Source of the DNA: Lachnospiraceae bacterium
Lineage (GTDB): Bacteria > Bacillota > Clostridia > Lachnospirales > Lachnospiraceae
Length of the DNA stretch: 64,000 bases
Reading direction: 5' to 3'
Assembly (NCBI GenBank): GCA_014804345.1
Contig: JAAUZZ010000007.1
Coordinates: forward strand, 45,936-109,935
Shown here: positions 34,785 through 44,339 of the stretch, in pieces
Layout: each line of letters begins with the position of its first letter
Numbering within the stretch: the stretch's first letter is position 1
The notes under the pieces: generated by a model
Seen by the model: the letters and a program-made list of their open reading frames with translations, nothing else
Databases searched by the model: none
Told to the model about the DNA's origin: nothing
Position numbers and translations under genes: made by a program

Positions 34785-36443
34785 ATGAATAAGAAATTAA
34801 CATTTAAAAGTACAAAAAGTATAATGCTGTACACAGCGGCAATTTTAATTGTAGCGGCTATTATAGTCTTTATGGGACTCTTTATGTGGCGAAATAAAAA
34901 TCAATTTGTCACTGAAAAAGTGGTTCAAACATATCTGGAAGATTATTATGGGGAGATAACACACGAAATGAAAGTGTTGTCGAAAAATATGTCAGATGAA
35001 CTTGACAGCAGCCTTGCCGTAATGAATACGAGAGAGCTTACGCAAGAAGAATTACAGCAGCTTCTCGATGCAGTAAACAGCGAACTTTCGCAGGCATCGT
35101 ATAATATTTCATCTGAAGAGATTAACAAGATGTCAAATCAGATCGTGAAAAAAGTTCTTGAAGTTAAAACAGAAGATGCTGAACTTTTAAAGGAATATGC
35201 AATGCAGCTTGATGAACTTTCAGAAAGGGTCGGGATCCTCGAAAAAAAGATACTGCTTTTTAAGAACTATACTGAAAATGACATAAAAAACATAGCAAAA
35301 TCCCTCGATATTACAGAAACACAGGTTATTGCGTTAATTAAAAAATATTCTACAGTAAGTTTAGACAGTCTTGCGAATGAACTTGGTATTTCCGTGGACG
35401 AGCTTAAAAAGCTGATTGTAGAAAGCAGGGATTATACGGATTCATTTTACATTAAACTTTCAAAACAGCTTGACGTTTCCGCCGCAGATCTAAAAAAACT
35501 GACCAAACGGGTAGAAAATAATACTGATGCGATAGATGATCTGGCAAAGAAACTGGGGATCACGTCTGAACAGTTATATGCAGCAATTTTTGAGTCAGGT
35601 GAAATGACAGAAAATGAAATAAAGCAGCTTGCAGCATTGCTGAATAAGAATGTTGCGGAACTCAGCAGTATGATAGACAACAACAAAGAATTGACCGGCT
35701 CCGGAATTGAGGAGCTTGCCAAGGAATTAAGTTTGTCAAAAGAAGAAATTTACAAGTATTTCAGTACATTAGATGCATCGGTCAGTGAGATTAGGCAGCT
35801 TGTCGAAATGAGCGATGATGAATTACGCGCATTGGCAGAAAAAATGAATATAGAAGATGATGAACTACGTTCCCTTATAGGTTCGCTTGAAAATGAATTG
35901 ACGGATAATTATACGGAACTAAAAAATACGGGAGTAACACGGGACACTCTTGCAGAAGCGCAGGAGAGCATACGCCAAAGTCTTGCGGCTGAGGCAGATG
36001 AGAGAGAGGCATCAGTTAAATCAGCTATTGATTTATTGACTGATGCGATAGAGCTTTCCGAGGGTGAGGACGCAAAAAGATTACAAGAAGCAAAAGATGA
36101 ATTGCAAATGGCATTAAATAATGACATTGGAAATATCGAAAACGCGCTTAATAACGCCAATGCACAGGTAAATTCATCTTTAAATAATCTTGATGTAAAA
36201 ATAGACAATCTTAACAGCGCGATCACAAAAGTAAATAATTCAATCGATGAGATGATAACCAAAATAACAAATAACAGCAATAACATTGTCAGCCTTGGAG
36301 AACAAATGAAAGAAGGGCTGGATGCTGAAACAGAGAAAAGAGAGGCTGCAATAAACGGACTTGGAAGAGCCAAAGCAGAGATACATTATTTTAGTGATAA
36401 CGGTGTGCCGACGCTAACAATAGACAATGTTATCAGGGATTAG
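34785..36443 (+). CDS. Membrane-anchored coiled-coil protein with 28-29 residue repeats
   Basis: The 552-residue protein has a membrane segment at about 13-35 (IMLYTAAILIVAAIIVFMGLF) and then a long helical ectodomain. From about residue 165 to 370 it consists of some seven units spaced 26-29 residues apart, each starting L-A-x-x-L-x-I/V and continuing D/E-x-L-x-x-L-I, for example LANELGISVDELKKLI at 196 and LAKKLGITSEQLYAAI at 253. Further coiled coil follows (NNDIGNIENALNNANAQVN) and a short end RAEIHYF-like block. It lies between the two fibre genes and is probably a stalk or scaffold of the same surface structure. Family not recognised. Confidence 0.75.
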   Translation: MNKKLTFKSTKSIMLYTAAILIVAAIIVFMGLFMWRNKNQFVTEKVVQTYLEDYYGEITHEMKVLSKNMSDELDSSLAVMNTRELTQEELQQLLDAVNSELSQASYNISSEEINKMSNQIVKKVLEVKTEDAELLKEYAMQLDELSERVGILEKKILLFKNYTENDIKNIAKSLDITETQVIALIKKYSTVSLDSLANELGISVDELKKLIVESRDYTDSFYIKLSKQLDVSAADLKKLTKRVENNTDAIDDLAKKLGITSEQLYAAIFESGEMTENEIKQLAALLNKNVAELSSMIDNNKELTGSGIEELAKELSLSKEEIYKYFSTLDASVSEIRQLVEMSDDELRALAEKMNIEDDELRSLIGSLENELTDNYTELKNTGVTRDTLAEAQESIRQSLAAEADEREASVKSAIDLLTDAIELSEGEDAKRLQEAKDELQMALNNDIGNIENALNNANAQVNSSLNNLDVKIDNLNSAITKVNNSIDEMITKITNNSNNIVSLGEQMKEGLDAETEKREAAINGLGRAKAEIHYFSDNGVPTLTIDNVIRD

Positions 36444-36456
36444 GAGCGTGATAAAA

Positions 36457-36663
36457 ATGAAAATGAAAAGAACAACACGAATTAATGTGCTCATGGTGGT
36501 AATGACTCTGATATTTATTATGGTGTTTTCTATTACGGGGAGAGCATCAGATAGGTTTAAATCTCAGGGAAAAATTGTATTTAACAATAAAACCGTGTCA
36601 ACGAAAGATGATGTAATTTTTGATGCAGGTGATTTTGAAACGCTTGCTGAAGTATGCAAATAG
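36457..36663 (+). CDS. Short secreted protein, partial paralogue of the next gene
   Basis: The product has about 68 residues: a signal peptide (INVLMVVMTLIFIMVFSITGRAS) followed by only about 37 mature residues. These (KSQGKIVFNNKTVSTKDDVIFDAGDF) closely match the mature N-terminus of the following protein (KSQGKIVFSNNTEDTADDVVFDASDF). It looks like a tandem duplication that kept only the N-terminal module, or a small subunit. ATG 36457 is served by AGGAG at 36441-36445; ATG 36463 is an alternative. It is 6 bp before the next gene. Confidence 0.7.
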   Translation: MKMKRTTRINVLMVVMTLIFIMVFSITGRASDRFKSQGKIVFNNKTVSTKDDVIFDAGDFETLAEVCK

Positions 36664-36669
36664 GAGGTA

Positions 36670-38160
36670 ATGGTAATGATAAAAATCAAGAAAAGCAATA
36701 TAATAACAGCGATAATATGCGCAATTTTCATTTCGGCGGCATCATTCTATACCGGAGTTACAGCAGCTACCGAAAATTCCATATCGTATAAATCCCAAGG
36801 GAAAATTGTATTCAGCAATAATACGGAAGACACGGCGGATGACGTGGTTTTTGACGCAAGCGATTTTACAACGATCAATGACATGGTGGTATCCGGAAAG
36901 AAACTTGTCGGTACGGAACTTAACAAATATCCCTCCGTCAATATGGATCTAACTACAATACCCGATTTTAGCGAACTTGCGATGGCGGTAGACACACTTA
37001 CGGATGACGCTACGGCAGACAGTAACATGATCCTAAAAGATGCTACGGCATATGTCAAAGGGGCTAAAATAAAAGGCGCTATTCCAAGCAAAGGCGAGGC
37101 ATTATATACTCCGGGACGCGCTGATCAGACGATCGCATCCGGACAATATCTAAACGGCACACAGACTATAAAAGGCGATACTAATCTCACATCTGCGAAC
37201 ATTGTGGAAGGAATGACAATATTTGGCGTAACCGGCACGGCAAAGATTGAGTCACACATAGTTGAAACTAATAGATCCGTTTCCCTTTCCGATATTTCCG
37301 GAACAATAACCCCGAGCAGTGGAAACAATGCGATGGAGCAGGTTACATATTCTATATCAGGAGTAGACGCGGATAAAATTGTATCAGGTCAGAGTATTTT
37401 GGGGGTTGCCGGCACAGTCATAGAAGAAAGCCATACAGCGCTGGCTGCAAGTGATATAGTTGAAGCTTCAGGCACAGCATTAAAGGTTTTGGAGTCAGGT
37501 AAAACATACAAAATTCCATCTGGTAAATATACAAATGGAGAGGTATATCTTAGCGCTGAAAGTATAAATGAGAATATTGTTAAAAGCTACTTGGAAGATC
37601 CAGTGCATATTAGTAATTCTAATTCTGCTACCATATCTGTAGGTATACCGTCGGATGATTGTATAGTTGTATTTGCACATCCAGAACGACCAAACAATAC
37701 ATTATCAGAATTAGACGTCCCAACAGGAGCAAATATTATATTTTCTAATGTAACTCCTGAGATTCCAAGTTCTGCTATAAGATATTACATAGTTAAAGTT
37801 ACAGGCAATAAAAATAAAGTTCTTGGTTTTAAATTTACAAATATTGGAACTAATCAACTTTACGTTCGTTATGTAGTGTGTGATATTAATATTTCGTCTG
37901 CATCAGTTGTATCAGCAGACTCCACAGTAAATCTTACTAGAGATAAATACTATATAATTGTGCGCAACGTGGATAACAGAAGTTGGTATCATGATTTTTT
38001 TTCCGGCGCTGTAGTACAATATTATGATATGCCGTATGCAAGTACTTATTTTATGTATTATAATATGGCAAACATATCTGTCATCAAGGCACTGGAAAAC
38101 TCTACAATTGAAACAAAATCTACCGGAAACTATGACCAACACATAGTATTATTAAATTAA
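36670..38160 (+). CDS. Secreted phage tail-fibre-like protein
   Basis: The 496-residue protein has a signal peptide (about 1-33) and the N-terminal module shared with the preceding gene. Residues about 115-195 resemble phage tail proteins: ATAYVKGAKIKGAI, DQTIASGQYLNGTQTIKG, ANIVEGMTIFGVTGT, with a second weaker copy of the last motif (DKIVSGQSILGVAGT) near 235-250. The last 200 residues form a beta-rich domain in visibly more AT-rich DNA, as if exchanged separately. In phages such modules sit at the tail tip. Here, next to a collagen-like rod in a conjugation operon, a role in binding recipient cells is inferred. Confidence 0.8.
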   Translation: MVMIKIKKSNIITAIICAIFISAASFYTGVTAATENSISYKSQGKIVFSNNTEDTADDVVFDASDFTTINDMVVSGKKLVGTELNKYPSVNMDLTTIPDFSELAMAVDTLTDDATADSNMILKDATAYVKGAKIKGAIPSKGEALYTPGRADQTIASGQYLNGTQTIKGDTNLTSANIVEGMTIFGVTGTAKIESHIVETNRSVSLSDISGTITPSSGNNAMEQVTYSISGVDADKIVSGQSILGVAGTVIEESHTALAASDIVEASGTALKVLESGKTYKIPSGKYTNGEVYLSAESINENIVKSYLEDPVHISNSNSATISVGIPSDDCIVVFAHPERPNNTLSELDVPTGANIIFSNVTPEIPSSAIRYYIVKVTGNKNKVLGFKFTNIGTNQLYVRYVVCDINISSASVVSADSTVNLTRDKYYIIVRNVDNRSWYHDFFSGAVVQYYDMPYASTYFMYYNMANISVIKALENSTIETKSTGNYDQHIVLLN

Positions 38161-38226
38161 TAATTAAATAAATTATAGTATAACAAGGATCATGAGCAGC
38201 CAAATTTTGAAAGGAAAAGATATTAA

Positions 38227-40326
38227 ATGAGTAAAGTATTAGTTATCGCGGAAAAACCTTCCGCGGGGCGTGACATAGCCCGAATATTAGGAGTTAAGGA
38301 GGACAAGGGCTCTTACATGGAAAATGGCAGCTATATCGTATCGTGGGCTGTTGGACATCTTGTGGAGCTTAAAGATCCTGAAGATGTTGACGAGAAGTAC
38401 AAAAAATGGAATACAGATAATATTCCGCTTCCCGCCGAAAATGGTCTTAAAATAAAGAAAGGAGCAGAGGCACAGTTTAATGTCATTAAAAAACTGATCG
38501 CACGGAATGATATAGATTATCTGATCAATGCCGGCGATGCAGGGCGTGAAGGACTGCTTATCCAGTCGTGGATTTACAGAATGGCAGGAAACAGGCATCC
38601 GGTAAAAATACTCTGGTCATCGTCATTGACAGATGAGGCAATAAAAAATGCAATGAACAGGCTTCATGATGACGCTGAAGAAGAATTTGTATCTCTGCTT
38701 GAAGAAGCGGAAACAAGAGCTATTGCGGATCAGGCGTATGGGTATAATTACACAAGATTGCTGACCTGTCTGTATTCAGACGGTCAGGTGCTTTCTTATG
38801 GTCGATGCCAGACGCCGCTTCTTAATCTTATCGTTAAACGTGATATGGAAAACGAAAATTTCAAGTCGCAGCCATACTGGAGCATATCTGTCAAATATGA
38901 AGAAGGTTTTGAAGCGAGCGAGATAGGCGATGATGGAAAAGTAATAAAGTATATGGAAAAAGCAACAGCCGAACAATCAGCAGAATACTGTACACAAATT
39001 GGCAAGGCTTCTGTAAAAAGCTGCGTTCGTGAAAAAAAATCCAATAAGGCGCCGGCTCTTTATAACTTAGCTGAGTTACAGAGTGTAATAGGTAAAAAAT
39101 ATGGATACACTCCGGATAAAACGCTGCAACTTGCACAGAACCTTTATGAAAAACACAAAATATTGTCATATCCCAGAACAGACAGCCGATATCTGTCAAC
39201 GGACTTATACAACGAAGTGCGTGAGCATACAGAATGCTGTGCATTTGGAAAGTTTAAAGAATATATAGACAGAATAGATTACTCCAACTTTTCTATGGAT
39301 AAGACATATTTTAATAACAATAAAGTATCCGATCACCATGCGCTGATCCCGACCATCAATAAAAAAATGCCGGATGCATATGCAGAACTCACGGAAGAAG
39401 AGCGTAACGTTTTCGATGAGGTAGTTGTCAGTTTTATATCAATTTTCTATCCGCCTTATGAATATGAGGCGGCAGAGATCATTTCAACGATCGGCAACAG
39501 ACAATTCAAATCTTCGGGAAAAACATTAATTGCATTAGGATACAAAGAAGCAGTACAGAAACTGTTAAAAGGAAGTACAGATGAAAATAAACAGGAAGGG
39601 CAGAACATACCTGATTTGAGAGAAGGCATGGAGATTAAGCTTGAGGAACTTGCTATTAACGAAGACAAGACAAAACCTCCCGCCAGATATAATCCAGGCA
39701 ATATCATAAAGCTCATGGGTAAATATAAAATAGGGACGTCCGCAACAGCCGCCGGAATTGTTCAAAATCTTATTAACAGAGGCTTTATAAAACTTGAAAA
39801 GAATAAATACATATCAACGGAGCTTGGACGCAAGCTCCTTTCTCTTATTCCGAATGTGCTCAAGGCGCCTGAAATGACAGTCTGCTTTGAAGAAAAGTTA
39901 CAGAAAGTAAATTCAGGAGAGATGACAAAGCAGCAGTTTATTAATGACATTATAGACGAAGTGAAAACCAATAAACAAAATTTCCTTCAGAACATTCCAA
40001 AAGAGAAGCTTGGATCCGCCGCATCTATCGGCGTGTGCCCTGCATGCGGCAGAAAGATCCGCGAAAATCAACGGAGCTGGTACTGTATCGGATATAATCA
40101 AGATCCGCCGTGCAATTTTTCAATATGGAAAGAAATATCCGGGAAAAAGATATCTTCCTCTGCGGCAAAGAAACTTATCACAAATAAAAAATCAGATCTG
40201 ATTAAAGGATTTACTGGTAAAACTGGAAAATTATTTGATGCATATCTGGTACTGCAAAAAGATGATGAAACAGGTAAATATAAAATAACTTTTGAATTTC
40301 CCACGAGAAAAGGAGGTACAAAATAA
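38227..40326 (+). CDS. topB: DNA topoisomerase III
   Basis: The 699-residue type IA topoisomerase, of the form carried by many conjugative elements, relaxes and decatenates DNA during transfer and replication. The TOPRIM domain is at the start (VLVIAEKPSAGRDIA, DAGREG), YGRCQTP marks the clamp region and the active-site tyrosine lies in LSYPRTDSRYL near residue 314. A C-terminal zinc-binding module (CPACGRKIRENQRSWYC) is present. AAAGGA precedes the ATG and the stop overlaps the next ATG. Confidence 0.93.
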   Translation: MSKVLVIAEKPSAGRDIARILGVKEDKGSYMENGSYIVSWAVGHLVELKDPEDVDEKYKKWNTDNIPLPAENGLKIKKGAEAQFNVIKKLIARNDIDYLINAGDAGREGLLIQSWIYRMAGNRHPVKILWSSSLTDEAIKNAMNRLHDDAEEEFVSLLEEAETRAIADQAYGYNYTRLLTCLYSDGQVLSYGRCQTPLLNLIVKRDMENENFKSQPYWSISVKYEEGFEASEIGDDGKVIKYMEKATAEQSAEYCTQIGKASVKSCVREKKSNKAPALYNLAELQSVIGKKYGYTPDKTLQLAQNLYEKHKILSYPRTDSRYLSTDLYNEVREHTECCAFGKFKEYIDRIDYSNFSMDKTYFNNNKVSDHHALIPTINKKMPDAYAELTEEERNVFDEVVVSFISIFYPPYEYEAAEIISTIGNRQFKSSGKTLIALGYKEAVQKLLKGSTDENKQEGQNIPDLREGMEIKLEELAINEDKTKPPARYNPGNIIKLMGKYKIGTSATAAGIVQNLINRGFIKLEKNKYISTELGRKLLSLIPNVLKAPEMTVCFEEKLQKVNSGEMTKQQFINDIIDEVKTNKQNFLQNIPKEKLGSAASIGVCPACGRKIRENQRSWYCIGYNQDPPCNFSIWKEISGKKISSSAAKKLITNKKSDLIKGFTGKTGKLFDAYLVLQKDDETGKYKITFEFPTRKGGTK

Positions 40327-42338
40327 TGGCAGTTGATAAATTGGATAACAGGAACAGGCTTCTTCAGCAGATGGGGCTTATATACAATCAGATCATGGAT
40401 CTTAATGAGCAGATGACAGACGCGCTGCAAAAAGCCGTAGACATTGACATAAGCGTTACAGGAGGAGTATCTGACATTACAAAGGAATTTATGGAAGGAT
40501 TCCACTATAAGATCGATGAACGTGACAGGGTGGTAAGTGAGCAGAACAAATGGGAATATGACCAGCTTCCACCGGTTAAAGAAACAACACAACAGGAGCA
40601 GGATACAGCTATTCCAAAAAGAAACATAGCACAGGAAGAACTGAACAAGTTACTGGGTGAGCACAGAGAAAGGCACGATGCGGGAAATTATGAGCCGCTT
40701 GATTTATCAAACTGTGTCTTTGATAAGATTGAATTTACCGGAAATCTAAGCGATATCAATCTTATGAACAGTGAATTTAACGAGTGTATTTTTCGCAATG
40801 CAGACGTGGAGAACTCGTATCTGTCAAATGCCGAATTCATGAATACGGCGTTTTCTGACTGTACATTTGATAATTCAAACTTTTATGGCGCAGAAATGGG
40901 ATATTGTGCGATGGAATATACCATTTATACTGACTGTGATTTCAGCAAAGCTGCAATGGTAGCATGTGATATTAGTTCTTCAGGAATGAATGATTGCCAT
41001 ATGAAAGATGCCGTAGTGTCCGACACAAAATTTGAGGATACTATAATAAATCATTGCCACGGAATAGAAAGTATTGATTTTTCCGGAGTGAACAAAGATT
41101 TGAGAAATTCTGCTGAAAAGATTTTTAACAATCCGGAGCACACCTTTGATTTTGAGATTATATCAGATGATGAGATGGCAATTTCAGCACGTTTCGGAGA
41201 AGAATCCGTAACAGAAATATATAAAGTCGATTATAATGCTGATACACATAAGATTGACAATGTCATTGACACACACAATCTATCGCCTATGTCTACGGAA
41301 TGGGCGCTTATTAACAGAGCGGTTGATCTGATCAGAATGGACATCCTTAAAGGTTTTCATAAGCGGCAGATTGATAACAAGGAAATATCAAGGTTTTCGC
41401 CGTGTGTAATGGTTGAAACTTCAGATGCTCTGGGGATAAAGTGGAATACATTATACGATCTAAAGGAATTTTCCGACAGATTGGAATCGTATGGCAGAGT
41501 TTCAAACATCAGCGGATATGATAACGTGAATTTCACTGTAATGTTTGATCCGGGAGATGGCAGCATCAGAAAATGTCATGACGGATATAATATACGCAGT
41601 GATAAGGAAAGCCTTATCGAAAGACTGGAAAGCAGTAAACTCTTTAATAATGCAGAGATTAACTATCTCAAAAATTATATTTCCGGAGAAATGAGTCCTG
41701 TTATCGACACAGCAAAAACGCAGGATCAGGCTGCCGCACCTGCAGAACCGGAAGCACCTCAAAAAGAAGAAAGTTCCCGGAAAGAAAATAAGCAAACGGC
41801 TACTCCGGCTAAATATGTAGCTTTGGTGTATGTGAAAGGATCCGATGCGAGAACACGCGTAACGGGCACATCTCCGGAAAAAATAATCGAGCTGTGCCGG
41901 GAATGGAATGCCGATCGCGCATCCGATAACCAGCTTGAAACTGCATACATAAAGAAATATAATCCCGGAACAAAAGCATATGAAAATTTCGGCAAATATG
42001 ATGTCAGCACAGGCGTTGATCTGCAACCGATTTATCTTGATCTGCCTCCACTTGGAAAAGAAAAATTTGTCCAGGTTACAGCGGAGCTCAAGGCAAATGG
42101 AGCCAAATATAATTCTGAAATGAAAAAGTGGTATGTAACGCAAGCCAATGATTTATCATTGTTCAAAGACTACCTTTCAAAGCAATCAGAGCCTCAAATT
42201 GGCACAAAAGGAGAGGATGGCAAGAAAAAGTCCGTGATTGGTAATTTGAACCAAAATAAGAGCCATTTGAATGAAAAAGGGAATAAGGGAACTCAAGCGC
42301 ATGAGCAGCAACGAAAACATGAAGAGCCGGCACGATAG
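40326..42338 (+). CDS. Pentapeptide-repeat protein with C-terminal DUF5710-like domain
   Basis: The 670-residue cytoplasmic protein has a helical N-terminus and then pentapeptide repeats over about residues 120-255 (CVFDKIEFTGNLSDINLMNS, FNECIFRNADVENSYLSNAEF), forming a right-handed beta helix. Further on a segment around YIKKYNPGTKAYENFGKYD and a DUF5710-like block (YLDLPPLGKEKFVQVTAE, KKWYVTQANDLSLF) occur. The end SVIGNLNQNKSHL echoes the tail of the ArdC-like protein at 17493. Pentapeptide proteins can mimic DNA and protect gyrase, and its neighbour is topoisomerase III, but the role here is unknown. It overlaps topB by one base. Confidence 0.75.
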   Translation: MAVDKLDNRNRLLQQMGLIYNQIMDLNEQMTDALQKAVDIDISVTGGVSDITKEFMEGFHYKIDERDRVVSEQNKWEYDQLPPVKETTQQEQDTAIPKRNIAQEELNKLLGEHRERHDAGNYEPLDLSNCVFDKIEFTGNLSDINLMNSEFNECIFRNADVENSYLSNAEFMNTAFSDCTFDNSNFYGAEMGYCAMEYTIYTDCDFSKAAMVACDISSSGMNDCHMKDAVVSDTKFEDTIINHCHGIESIDFSGVNKDLRNSAEKIFNNPEHTFDFEIISDDEMAISARFGEESVTEIYKVDYNADTHKIDNVIDTHNLSPMSTEWALINRAVDLIRMDILKGFHKRQIDNKEISRFSPCVMVETSDALGIKWNTLYDLKEFSDRLESYGRVSNISGYDNVNFTVMFDPGDGSIRKCHDGYNIRSDKESLIERLESSKLFNNAEINYLKNYISGEMSPVIDTAKTQDQAAAPAEPEAPQKEESSRKENKQTATPAKYVALVYVKGSDARTRVTGTSPEKIIELCREWNADRASDNQLETAYIKKYNPGTKAYENFGKYDVSTGVDLQPIYLDLPPLGKEKFVQVTAELKANGAKYNSEMKKWYVTQANDLSLFKDYLSKQSEPQIGTKGEDGKKKSVIGNLNQNKSHLNEKGNKGTQAHEQQRKHEEPAR

Positions 42339-42350
42339 TCATGCACGAAC

Positions 42351-42395
42351 AGGGACTTTGGGAGAGCAGATTGTTCTCCCAAAGCCCTTATTTTT
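42351..42395 (+). terminator. Strong hairpin with T tract before mobC
   Basis: AGGGACTTTGGGAGA and TCTCCCAAAGCCCT pair with one bulge and are followed by TTATTTTT. It can end the topB operon, and its position just before mobC also makes it an oriT-type inverted repeat candidate. Confidence 0.75.
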
Positions 42396-42429
42396 ACTGT
42401 CATTTATGATAAAACAGGAGGTTCATGAT

Positions 42430-42783
42430 ATGGGAATAAAAACAAAAAAGTACCGTGTACGTGACAGAGATATTCACATAATGGTTACAGAATATGAGGA
42501 TAGACTTATCAGACAGAGAATGAAAGCAGCAGGAAAAGGCACTCTTAGGGAATACCTTGTTGACATGGGAATTAATGGCTACGTCATAAATGTAGATTAT
42601 TCGGAAATGAAAAATCTTGTTTACGAGATAAATAAAATAGGCATCAATATCAATCAGATAGCATACAAAGCAAACAGTACAAATCACATAAGTCAAATCG
42701 ACATCGATGAGCTTAAAGATAAAGTAGATTCAATCTGGCAGCTTTTAAGATCTAAATTTTTTCAACTTCCAAGAGAAAAGTAA
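42430..42783 (+). CDS. mobC: MobC-like relaxosome accessory protein
   Basis: The 117-residue protein has an N-terminal ribbon-helix-helix-like part (TKKYRVRDRDIHIMVTEYE, then LIRQRMKAAGKGTLREYLVDMG) and the MobC stretch EMKNLVYEINKIGININQIAYKAN. MobC proteins bind oriT and help the relaxase open the strand. ATG 42430 follows CAGGAGG at a good distance; an open frame further upstream overlaps the terminator. The relaxase gene follows 12 bp downstream. Confidence 0.9.
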   Translation: MGIKTKKYRVRDRDIHIMVTEYEDRLIRQRMKAAGKGTLREYLVDMGINGYVINVDYSEMKNLVYEINKIGININQIAYKANSTNHISQIDIDELKDKVDSIWQLLRSKFFQLPREK

Positions 42784-42795
42784 AGAGGTAACTTT

Positions 42796-44280
42796 ATGGC
42801 AACAAGTAAATTAAAACCAATCAAAAAAACGCTTAGCAAGGCAATTTCGTATATTATAGATCCAAATAAAACTGCCGCCGGAAGTCTTGTATCTTCTTTT
42901 GGCTGTGGCATAGGAACGGCTGATATTGAAATGCAAATGACCGCGCAAAAAGGAAATGGAATTGGTGACCGAGTAGCATATCACTTGATGCAGTCATTTT
43001 CTCCGGATGATGATATAACGCCTGAAAAAGCACATCAGATAGGAATGGAATTTGCTCAAAAAGTCCTAAAAGGAAAATTTGAATTTGTTATCGCAACCCA
43101 TATTGATAAAGACCACATACATAATCATATTATTTTCAATGCCGTAAATTTTTACGATCACAAAAAGTATCATACCGGAGTATGGGAAAAAGAGAAGAAA
43201 CGGATCCGAAGGATAAATGATGATCTGTGTAAAAAAAATAATTTATCTGTAATTGAAAACACATCAGGAAGGAAAGGATATGAATGTCACGAACGCAAGA
43301 AAAGCAGCTCATCTAAAAGATCGTGGAAAGATATAATTAGAAATGATATTGATGAGGTAATCAAAATTGCAAAATCTTTTGATGAATTCCTGCAAATTAT
43401 GGAGTCGGAAAAAAACTATAAAATTGCAAGACGGGGCAGCTTCTTACGAGTGCATCCGCCGGGATATGATGATGACACATATTACAGACTTAGCAAAAAA
43501 TTAGGTGAAGCATATACTGAGGAAGCGATCAGGGACAGGATTGAACATCCGGGAAATGCATATAAATACCAAACAATAATTTCCAAAGGAACCAGCAAGC
43601 GATATGTATTCAAACCTAATCCAAATAAAATAAATCATATAATTGATATTTCCAAAAATAAAAAAGCGAAAGAGTCATCACATTATGAACAGGCATTGGT
43701 AAGGAGCAATATTGATACACTTAATAGAACAATGAATTTCCTTATAAAACATAATCTATCGACACCAAATCAATTTGCAGATTACTATAATTCAAAAATG
43801 GAAGAATATGAACTGCTACGAAAAAGTGTCAAATCAAGCGATAACAGACAGTTAGCCTGTTCGGAAAAAATCAAATTTTTGCAGAATTATAAAAAGTATC
43901 ATAATCTTCATTCTGCTGCAATGCGTGCAGGAACTAAATCCAATTTTTACAAAGAACACGTAAATGAGATTATATTATTTGAGTCATCAAAGATGTATTT
44001 TGAACGCATTGATGAAAATCCGGATGAAATGAACCTTGCCGATTTATTTGCAAAATATAAAGAGATTAAGCAAGATAAACTGGACGATGAGAAACTGTAT
44101 GAAGCAATACAAGCAGAAATAAAAGAACTTGATGTGATCCGGAAAAATGTGGAAGATACACTTAAAATAGAACTTATTCATAAAGAAGACGAGGCAGAAC
44201 AGATAAGACGACAGAGTGAAGAGAATGCAAGAAATACTGAACAGGATAAAAATGATAAAAGCGGAGATATTGGCTATTGA
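42796..44280 (+). CDS. MOBP-type relaxase/mobilisation nuclease
   Basis: The 494-residue relaxase nicks oriT and pilots the transferred strand. The N-terminal domain shows the three family motifs: the early Tyr region (SYIIDPNKT), RVAYHLMQSFSP, and the metal-binding histidine triad in THIDKDHIHNHIIFN near residues 101-115. The C-terminal 200 residues are helical and charged and may contact MobC or the coupling protein. It follows mobC and is preceded by AAGAGG. The end is followed by a hairpin-rich non-coding block. Confidence 0.92.
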   Translation: MATSKLKPIKKTLSKAISYIIDPNKTAAGSLVSSFGCGIGTADIEMQMTAQKGNGIGDRVAYHLMQSFSPDDDITPEKAHQIGMEFAQKVLKGKFEFVIATHIDKDHIHNHIIFNAVNFYDHKKYHTGVWEKEKKRIRRINDDLCKKNNLSVIENTSGRKGYECHERKKSSSSKRSWKDIIRNDIDEVIKIAKSFDEFLQIMESEKNYKIARRGSFLRVHPPGYDDDTYYRLSKKLGEAYTEEAIRDRIEHPGNAYKYQTIISKGTSKRYVFKPNPNKINHIIDISKNKKAKESSHYEQALVRSNIDTLNRTMNFLIKHNLSTPNQFADYYNSKMEEYELLRKSVKSSDNRQLACSEKIKFLQNYKKYHNLHSAAMRAGTKSNFYKEHVNEIILFESSKMYFERIDENPDEMNLADLFAKYKEIKQDKLDDEKLYEAIQAEIKELDVIRKNVEDTLKIELIHKEDEAEQIRRQSEENARNTEQDKNDKSGDIGY

Positions 44281-44288
44281 TGATTTTT

Positions 44289-44339
44289 TAAAGACTGCAT
44301 AAACTGTTATTAAAGACAGCGTGCAGTCTTTGTTTTTTT
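44289..44339 (+). terminator. Terminator of the relaxase operon
   Basis: AAAGACTGCA and TGCAGTCTTT pair around a 22-nt loop and run into TTTTTTT. Confidence 0.8.
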
